Below the pieces are notes generated by a model. That model searched no databases. It had not been told where the DNA came from and was given only the letters and a program-made list of their open reading frames with translations. A program made the position numbers and the translations under genes. From contig JBLWGC010000205.1 of the NCBI GenBank assembly GCA_048772705.1, positions 103,656 through 167,655 of the forward strand: DNA of 64,000 bases, read 5' to 3'. This document shows, piece after piece, positions 55,582-64,000 of the stretch (the first letter of the stretch is position 1; every line of letters begins with the position of its first letter). Source of the DNA: Leidyana gryllorum EB-2025a. Its lineage: Eukaryota > Apicomplexa.

Positions 55582-57530
55582 TCAGTATCTCCCCGCCTCG
55601 CGGAATGCTGGCCACAGAGCCTTTCTGATTCCCCAATCGTGAAGCTCTGAGAATCTTCCGGACCACAGTCGATCAATGAGCCATTTGTGATCAGATGGCA
55701 AACGTCCTATTTCCAGTTGAGACAATCCCCACTTCGGCTGTGCCGCTTCTGACACCTCAGTGAGCAGTCCCCGATACCACAGCTGGATATGTATCAGCGG
55801 GAGTCTGCTGAAGCCTAAATGAACAACCGGCCAACACTTTATCTGCCCATTCAGCCGTCGCCAAGCCGCCGACTTGTCGGTGAACGAGGAAAGCAAATAG
55901 TCATTTATCTCGCGCTTCTCAACGCCGAAACCTTCCAGAACGAGAGTCACAGTCCCATCTGTGTAGCGGCCGGATATCATCTCGCTGATCGATCGAGATA
56001 GAGGGCGCGTGAAAATCACAACACTCTGGAACCCGTGCCGCAGTCGCTTCCCAGAGGACTTCCAGATTGTGTGAGCGATCAAATAAAGCCACACGAGGTT
56101 CACGAAGTTTCCGCCCGAATCACATATTGCCACACTGTCAATGTCGAACCGCTCCAGAGCCTCTCTATATTCCGGGGCGTTCAGTCCATCCACAACCGGG
56201 GAGACACCACGGAGACCAAAGCTGAGGACGCGATGGCTCCCAGAGGGCCGTGGACAGTGGTCTGGTCGCCACGTTAGCCTTAGCTGCTGCCAAACGCTCA
56301 GCGGAAGTTCAACTCGCTCCAGTGAGGCTAAGTCAGAGAAGTCTAAGGTGTCCACTCTCACTGACGGGTCGGCAGTATTCACATAAATGAGACTCTTAGC
56401 CGTCGACCACTCCAACGAGTCAATTTTGAATCCGTCAGGCCATAAATAAATAACGCCTTCCGATTCCGGAACAAATCCGGGGTCCTCTCGGAGTAGTGGT
56501 AGTCGCCAGATCCAAGTAGGGAGGGTGGAGAGATCTCCGTTCTCAGCCAACTTCAGCCACGAAGGACACAGTATCTCACCAGGAGGCCCTTCACGCCGCA
56601 AAAACACAGAAAGGCACAGACACATACGCACCAATCCTTCCACACATTCTTTCGGAAAGAATTCACGTCGGCACCTCCACTGCTCTCTCAGGAAATCCCG
56701 AACGATTCCACATTCACTGTAATATTATATCACAATATTTCCAACAAAGTGATCCCTTACCGCTCAGTCGTCGGACATCCGTCCTCGAGATGGACACTCC
56801 CTGGTGCCGTGGAATTATTGTGTGTCCAAGCCGACGGCTGTGGCAATAGCAGGTGACACACACCTGTCTTCTTCCATCTATCATCGTGGGCGGAATCGTC
56901 TCCGAAGGCGCTATCCCTGACTCCCCGCCACGCGTACTCCATCCTCGTGTCGGCTACGTATATCACTGGAAACGGCGTCGAAGGAAAGGCTGTGAAAGGT
57001 ATCACAACCCGTCTGGCTAATGAATGGGATATGCGATCCCGACATGCTGCCGGCGCAATCAGTGTGCGTAGCTGTGGAGCAATCAACCGCAGACGAGTGA
57101 AGGGTGGTATGTCGACATCCACAGAAAATATTTCCAAAAGCGGAAGGGTCCACGTAATCTGGAGGAGATCCCGGGATAGGGTCCGACCCACCAAGTGCAA
57201 CAATCTGAGTACGGGGAGACCCTTGACCATCAAACGTTTCAGAAACTCAGCGGATGCGTCATTCTGGTCCGCGCTTGCAAATATTTCCACAAACAGAAAG
57301 GTCAGCGATTCCCGAGAGCGATCCACCCAGCTCCAGAACCAAGAAGTGTGATGTATTTGTCGTAGCAATACATCACAGAGGTACAGGTGTGTGGATCGGA
57401 ATGGGGATGAAGGCGATTCAATGAGTGCGCGGAAGTATTTTGACAGTCGGGCTATCCGTGAAAGCTCGCATGTCGGAAGAAAATGGAGGATCTGAGTCCA
57501 TATGATTCCGCTGAAGCCGATTTGCTTCAT
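55582..57530 (-). CDS. F-box array gene, copy 2
   Basis: Exons 56761-57530 and 55582-56716, 44-nt intron; 634 residues. Same architecture as copy 1. Differences cluster: GGNFVNL for WDGYFENL, RYTDGTVTLVLEGFG for RYTDETAALVLESLG, CWPVVHLGFS for YWRGIHSGFG, and start MKQIGF for MRQIGF. It lacks one alanine codon (FPSTPF for ALPSTPF), as in copy 3. The reading frame is intact. Confidence 0.8.
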
Positions 57531-57815
57531 TTAACGGTCGACACCTTAACCGGAAACACACACTGCACACACACCGAACACCGATCGGCGGCCGCCGTGA
57601 GGCCCGATAGTTGGAATGGAATCTTTCGAGCGCTCCCCAGAGCGTTTCTGTCATCTTAGCGTTGCATCATTAATAAAAGTGATGCACAACTGTACCGGTA
57701 CAATCGTATCAGTCGACAGTATGGCACAATTTGATCGGTTGCAAAATCGACATCTATTAAATTCATAATGTGTCATCATTGTGGTGCACAACACAAACTT
57801 ATTACCGCTCAAATC

Positions 57816-59764
57816 TCAGTATCTCCCCACCTCGACGAATGCTGGCCACAGAGCCTTTCTGATTCCCCAATCGTGAACCTCTGAGAATCTTCCCGACCAC
57901 AGTCGATCAATGAGCCATTTGTGATCAGATGGCAAACGTCCTATTTTCATTTGAGACAATCCCCACTTCGGCTGTGCCGCTTCTGACACCTCAGTGAGCA
58001 GTCCCCGATACCACAGCTGGATATGTATCAGCGGGAGTCTCCCGGAGCCTGAATGAACACCCGGCCAACACTTTATCTGCCCATTCAGCCTTCGCCAAGC
58101 CGCCGACTTGTCGGTGAACGAGGAAAGCAAATAGTCATTTATCTCGCGCTTCTCAACGCCGAAACCTTCCAGAACGAGGGCCACAGTCCCATCTGTGTAG
58201 CGGCCGGATATCATCTCGCTGATCGATCGAGATACAGGGCGCGTGAAAATCGGAACACTCTGGAACCCGTGCCGCAGTCGCTTCCCAGAGGACTTCCAGA
58301 TTGTGTGAGCGATCAAATAAAGCCACACGAGGTTCACGAAGTGTCCGTCCCAATCACTTATTGCCACACTGTCAATATCGAATCGCTCCAGAGCCTCTCT
58401 ATATTCCGGGGCGTTCAGTCCATCCACAACCGGGGAGACACCACGGTGACCAAAGCTGAGGACGCGATGGCTCCCAGAGGGCCGTGGACAGTGTTCTGGT
58501 CGCCACGTTAGTCTCAGCTGCTGCCAAACGCTCAGCGGCAGTTCAACTCGCTCCAATGAGGCTAAGTCAGAGAAATCTAAGGTGTCCACTCTCACAGTCG
58601 GGTCGGCAGTATTCACATAAACGAGACTCTTAGTCGTCGACCACTCCAATGGGTCAGTTTTGAATCCGTCAGGCCATAAATAAATAACCCCACCCGATGC
58701 CGGAACAAATCCGGGGTCCTCTCGGAGTAGTGGTAGTCGCCAGATCCAAGTAGGGAGGGTGGAGAGATCTCCGTTCTCAGCCAACTTCAGCCACGAAGGA
58801 CACAGTATCTCACCAGGAGGCCCTTCACGCCGCAAGAACACAGAAAGCCACAGACACATACGCGCCAATCCTTCCACACATTCTTTCGGAAAGAATTCAC
58901 GTCGGCATCTCCACTGCTCTCTCAGGAAATCCCGAACGATTCCACATTCACTGTAGCATTACATCACAATATTTCCAACAAACTGATCGCTCACCGCTCA
59001 GTCGTCGGACATCCGTCCTCGAGATGGACACTCCCTGGTGCCGTGGGATTATTGTGTGTCCACGCCGACGGCTGTGGCAACAGCAGGTGACACACACCTG
59101 TCTTCTTCCATCTATCATCGTGGGCGGAATCGTCTCCGAACTCGAGATTCCTCACTCCCCGCCACGCGTACTCCATCCTCGTGTCGGCTACGTACATCAC
59201 TGAAAACGGCGTCGAAGGAAAGGCTGTGAAAGGTATCACAACCCATTCGGCTAATGAATGTGATATGCGAGCCCGACATGCTTCCCGCGCAATCAGTGTG
59301 CGTAGCTGTGGAGCAATCAACCGCAGACGAGTGGAGGGTGGTATGTCGACATCCACAGAAAATATTTCCAAAAGCGGAAGGGTCCACGTAATCTGGAGGA
59401 GATCCCTGGATAGGGTCCAACCCACCAAGTGCAACAATCTGAGTACGGGGAGACCCTTGACCATCAAACGTTTCAGAAACTCAGTGGACGCGTCATTCTG
59501 GTCCGCGCTTGCAAATATTTCCACACACAGAAAGGTCAGCGATTCCCGAGAGCGATCCACCCAGCTCCAGAACCAAGAAGTGTGATATATCTGTCGTAGC
59601 AATACATCACAGAGGTACAGGTGTGTAGATCGGAATGGGGATGAAGGCGATTCAATGAGTGCGCGGAAGTATTTTGACAGACGGGCTATCCGCGAAAGCT
59701 CACGTGTCGGAAGAAAATGGAGGATCTGAGTCCATATGATTCCACTGAAGCCGATTTGCCTCAT
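57816..59764 (-). CDS. F-box array gene, copy 3
   Basis: Exons 58995-59764 and 57816-58950, 44-nt intron with GTGAG donor instead of GTAAG; 634 residues. It has PASGG, FKTDPLEW, WDGHFVNL and CWPGVHSGSG as diagnostic variants and TRELSR in the F-box (TCELSR in copies 1 and 2). The reading frame is intact. Confidence 0.8.
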
Positions 59765-60056
59765 TTAACGGTCGACACCTTAACCGGAAACACACACTGC
59801 ACACACACCGAACACCGATCGACGGAGCCGCCGTGAGGCCCGATAATTGAAATGGAATCGTTCGAGCGCTTCCCAGAGCATGTCTGTCATCTTAGCGTTG
59901 CATCATTAAAAATAGTGATGCACAACAGTACCGGTACAATCGTATCAGTCAACAGTATTGCATTTTACATTTTGATCGGTTGCAAAATCGACATCTATTA
60001 AATTCATAATGTGTCATCATTGTGGTGCACAACACAAACTTATTACCGCTCAAATC

Positions 60057-62008
60057 TCAGTATCTCCCCGACTCGCCGAATGCTGGCCACAGAGCCTTTC
60101 TGATTCCCCAATCGTGAAGTTCTGAGAATCTTCCTGACCACAGTCGATCAATGAGCCATTTGTGATCAGATGGCAAACGTCCTATTTTCATTTGAGACAG
60201 TCCCCACTTCGGCTGTGCCGCTTCTGACACCTCAGTGAGCAGTCCCCGATACCATAGCTGGATATGTATCAGCGGGAGTCTGCCGAAGCCTGAATGAATA
60301 CCCCGCCAATACTTTATCTGCCCATTCAGCCGTCGCCAAGCCGCCGACTTGTCGGTGAACGAGGAAAGCAAATAGTCATTTATCTCGCGCTTTTCAACTC
60401 CTAAACTTTCCAGAACGAGGGCCGCAGTCTCATCTGTGTAGCGGCCGGATATCATCTCGCTGATCGCTCGAGATAGAGGGCGCGTGAAAATCACAACACT
60501 CTGGAACCCGTGCCGCAGTCGCTTCCCAGAGGACTTCCAGATTGTGTGAGCGATCAAATAAAGCCACACGAGGTTCTCGAAGTATCCGTCCCAATCACTT
60601 ATTGCCACACTGTCAATGTCGAACCGCTCCAGAGCCTCTCTATATTCCGGGGCGTTCAGTCCATCCACAACCGGGGAGACACCACGGAGACCAAAGCTGA
60701 GGACGCGATGGCTCCCAGAGGGCCGTGGACAGTGTTCTGGTCGCCACGTTAGCCTCAGCTGCTGCCAAACGCTCAGCGGCAGTTCAACTCGCTCCAGTGA
60801 GGCTAAGTCAGAGAAGTCTAAGGTGTCCACTCTCACTGTCGGGTCGGCAGTATTCACATAAACGAGACTCTTAGCCGTCGACCACTCCAATGGGTCAGTT
60901 TTGAATCCGTCAGGCCATAAATAAATAACGCCTTCCGATTCCGGAACAAATCCGGGGTCCTCTCGGAGTAGTGGTAGTCGCCAGATCCAATCAGGGAGGG
61001 TGGAGAGATCTCCGTTCTCAGCCAACTTCAGCCACGAAGGACACAGTATCTCACCAGGAGGCCCTTCACGCCGCAAGAACACAGAAAGCCACAGACACAT
61101 ACGCACCAATCCTTCCACACATTCTTTCGGAAAGAATTCACGTCGGCATCTCCACTGCTCTCTCAGGAAATCCCGAACGATTCCACATTCACTGTAGCAT
61201 TACATCACAATATTTCCAACAAACTGATCGCTTACCGCTCAGTCGTCGGACATCCGTCCTCGAGATGGACACTCCCTGGTGCCGTGGGATTATTGTGTGT
61301 CCACGCCGACGGCTGTGGCAATAGCAGGTGACACACACCTGTCTTCTTCCATCTATCATCGTGGGCGGAATCGTCTCCAAAATCGAGATTCCTCACTCCC
61401 CGCCACGCGTACTCCATCCTCGTGTCGGCTACGTATATCACTGGAAACGGCGTCGAGGGAAGGGCGGCTGTGAAAGGTATCACAACCCATTCGGCTAATG
61501 AATGGGCTATGCGATCCCGACATGCTGCCGGCGCAATCAGTGTGCGTAGCTGTGGAGCAATCAACCGCAGACGAGTGAAGGGTGGTATGTCGACATCCAC
61601 AGAAAATATTTCCAAAAGCGGAAGGGTCCACGTAATCTGGAGGAGATCCCTGGATAGGGTCCGACCCACCAAGTGCAACAATCTGAGTACGGGGAGACCC
61701 TTGACCATCAAACGTTTCAGAAACTCAGCGGGTGCGTCATTCTGGTCCGCGGTTCCGTCTATTTCCACAAACAGAAAGGTCAGCGATTCCCGAGAGCGAT
61801 CCACCCAGCTCCAGAACCAAGAAGTGTGATATATCTGTCGTAGCAATACATCACAGAGGTACAGGTGTGTAGATCGGAATGGGGATGAAGGCGATTCAAT
61901 GAGTGCGCGGAAGTATTTTGACAGACGGGCTATCCGCGAAAGCTCACGTGTCGGAAGAAAATGGAGGATCTGAGTCCATATGATTCCACTGAAGCCGATT
62001 TGCCTCAT
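60057..62008 (-). CDS. F-box array gene, copy 4
   Basis: Exons 61236-62008 and 60057-61191, 44-nt intron; 635 residues. A mosaic: most of it equals copy 1, but the F-box has TRELSR as in copy 3, PESEG as in copy 2, and FKTDPLEW as in copy 3. This points to unequal exchange or gene conversion between units. The frame is intact. Confidence 0.8.
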
Positions 62009-62300
62009 TTAACGGTCGACACCTTAACCGGAAACACACACTGCACACACACCGAACACCGATCGACGGAGCCGCCGTGAGGCCCGATAATTGAAATGGA
62101 ATCGTTCGAGCGCTTCCCAGAGCATGTCTGTCATCTTAGCGTTGCATCATTAAAAATAGTGATGCACAACAGTACCGGTACAATCGTATCAGTCAACAGT
62201 ATTGCATTTTACATTTTGATCGGTTGCAAAATCGACATCTATTAAATTCATAATGTGTCATCATTGTGGTGCACAACACAAACTTATTACCGCTCAAATC

Positions 62301-64000
62301 TCAGTATCTCCCCGACTCGCCGAATGCTGGCCACAGAGCCTTTCTGATTCCCCAATCGTGAAGTTCTGAGAATCTTCCTGACCACAGTCGATCAATGAGC
62401 CATTTGTGATCAGATGGCAAACGTCCTATTTTCATTTGAGACAGTCCCCACTTCGGCTGTGCCGCTTCTGACACCTCAGTGAGCAGTCCCCGATACCATA
62501 GCTGGATATGTATCAGCGGGAGTCTGCCGAAGCCTGAATGAATACCCCGCCCATACTTTATCTGCCCATTCAGCCGTCGCCAAGCCGCCGACTTGTCGGT
62601 GAACGAGGAAAGCAAATAGTCATTTATCTCGCGCTTTTCAACTCCTAAACTTTCCAGAACGAGGGCCGCAGTCTCATCTGTGTAGCGGCCGGATATCATC
62701 TCGCTGATCGCTCGAGATAGAGGGCGCGTGAAAATCACAACACTCTGGAACCCGTGCCGCAGTCGCTTCCCAGAGGACTTCCAGATTGTGTGAGCGATCA
62801 AATAAAGCCACACGAGGTTCTCGAAGTATCCGTCCCAATCACTTATTGCCACACTGTCAATGTCGAACCGCTCCAGAGCCTCTCTATATTCCGGGGCGTT
62901 CAGTCCATCCACAACCGGGGAGACACCACGGAGACCAAAGCTGAGGACGCGATGGCTCCCAGAGGGCCGTGGACAGTGTTCTGGTCGCCACGTTAGCCTC
63001 AGCTGCTGCCAAACGCTCAGCGGCAGTTCAACTCGCTCCAGTGAGGCTAAGTCAGAGAAGTCTAAGGTGTCCACTCTCACTGTCGGGTCGGCAGTATTCA
63101 CATAAACGAGACTCTTAGCCGTCGACCACTCCAACGAGTCAATTTTGAATCCGTCAGGCCATAAATAAATAACCCCACCCGATGCCGGAACAAATCCGGG
63201 GTCCTCTCGGAGTAGTGGTAGTCGCCAGATCCAATCAGGGAGGGTGGAGAGATCTCCGTTCTCAGCCAACTTCAGCCACGAAGGACACAGTATCTCACCA
63301 GGAGGCCCTTCACGCCGCAAGAACACAGAAAGCCACAGACACATACGCACCAATCCTTCCACACATTCTTTCGGAAAGAATTCACGTCGGCATCTCCACT
63401 GCTCTCTCAGGAAATCCCGAACGATTCCACATTCACTGTAGCATTACATCACAATATTTCCAACAAACTGATCGCTTACCGCTCAGTCGTCGGACATCCG
63501 TCCTCGAGATGGACACTCCCTGGTGCCGTGGGATTATTGTGTGTCCACGCCGACGGCTGTGGCAATAGCAGGTGACACACACCTGTCTTCTTCCATCTAT
63601 CATCGTGGGCGGAATCGTCTCCAAAATCGAGATTCCTCACTCCCCGCCACGCGTACTCCATCCTCGTGTCGGCTACGTATATCACTGGAAACGGCGTCGA
63701 GGGAAGGGCGGCTGTGAAAGGTATCACAACCCATTCGGCTAATGAATGGGCTATGCGATCCCGACATGCTGCCGGCGCAATCAGTGTGCGTAGCTGTGGA
63801 GCAATCAACCGCAGACGAGTGAAGGGTGGTATGTCGACATCCACAGAAAATATTTCCAAAAGCGGAAGGGTCCACGTAATCTGGAGGAGATCCCTGGATA
63901 GGGTCCGACCCACCAAGTGCAACAATCTGAGTACGGGGAGACCCTTGACCATCAAACGTTTCAGAAACTCAGTGGACGCGTCATTCTGGTCCGCGCTTGC
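62301..64000 (-). CDS. F-box array gene, copy 5, 5' end beyond window
   Basis: Exon 2 is 62301-63435, intron 63436-63479, and exon 1 runs from 63480 past the right edge; the N-terminal F-box is not in view. It has PASGG as copy 3 but FKIDSLEW as copy 1, and exon 1 changes from copy-1-like (ALPSTPF, NLDFGDD) to copy-3-like near 63970 (ASADQNDASTEF), so this copy too is mosaic. No disruption in the visible part. Confidence 0.78.

Larger units (their letters stand above)
53341..64000. repeat. Tandem array of F-box units, period about 2.24 kb
   Basis: Five units on the minus strand with stop codons at 53345, 55582, 57816, 60057 and 62301 (steps 2237, 2234, 2241, 2244). Each unit is one gene plus a spacer of about 285-292 bp that is itself conserved, including the palindrome GTACCGGTAC and TTGCATCATTAA motif. 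All keep the intron at the same place, so they arose by DNA duplication and not retroposition. The array runs off the right edge. Confidence 0.92.

Noticed and set aside
53345-64000. Tandem repetition could suggest a CRISPR-like or mobile-element array
   Set aside because: Units are complete host-type genes with an intron kept at the same site; no short direct-repeat/spacer structure, no terminal repeats or transposase.
1-64000. tRNA, rRNA or other structured RNA genes; virus-derived or LTR elements
   Set aside because: No cloverleaf-like sequence, rRNA signature, reverse transcriptase, integrase, capsid or long terminal repeat was recognised on either strand.

Overview
The window is a 64 kb piece of nuclear DNA from a very gene-dense, intron-rich unicellular eukaryote, with about 37 protein genes and no RNA gene that I can see. 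About 90 GT-AG introns can be inferred. Most are 36-60 nt; a few of 90-180 nt are usually swollen by simple repeats. Neighbouring genes are often only 20-70 bp apart. Housekeeping genes of plain eukaryotic type set the background: TAH18-like diflavin reductase, RRP36, proteasome beta7, a SUN/SLP1 protein, TSR4/PDCD2L, TAF7, PRPF3 and SLC33A1. A pyruvate decarboxylase, a bacterial-type anaerobic C4-dicarboxylate exchanger (Dcu) and a bacterial-type sugar O-acetyltransferase point to a fermentative, probably oxygen-poor lifestyle. A tiny protein with a PG-rich axonemal-like motif hints at a flagellum. A free-living anaerobic flagellate (for example an intron-rich metamonad) would fit, but the lineage cannot be proven from this sequence.

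Layout. 1-8.5 kb: TAH18-like (cut by the left edge), RRP36, an F-box protein, and a 1,500-residue multi-pass membrane protein in 10 exons. 8.5-23.9 kb: pyruvate decarboxylase, a C2-like protein, proteasome beta7, SUN/SLP1 protein, UBA-PUB protein, DA1-like peptidase, TSR4/PDCD2L, and a GATA/AT-hook protein. 24-37.6 kb: an unusual protein kinase, trehalase, a sugar transporter, a GOST-like 7TM protein, two secreted proteins and an acetyl-CoA transporter. 37.6-47.6 kb: three small genes or candidates, alanine aminotransferase, TAF7, two unrecognised proteins and PRPF3. 47.9-52.7 kb: intronless Dcu, a diverged F-box paralogue, intronless acetyltransferase. 52.9-64 kb: the relic of one F-box unit and then five near-identical two-exon F-box genes in tandem (period about 2.24 kb), continuing beyond the right edge.

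How the parts fit. Trehalase plus the sugar transporter, then pyruvate decarboxylase, alanine aminotransferase and the Dcu exchanger, sketch a carbohydrate-fermentation theme, although they are scattered and not an operon. The most unusual feature is the F-box cluster: a recombining, mosaic, fast-changing family whose long C-terminal domain I do not recognise. The coding models below were built by hand from reading frames and splice sites; where exon lengths are given they sum to whole codons, which supports them.
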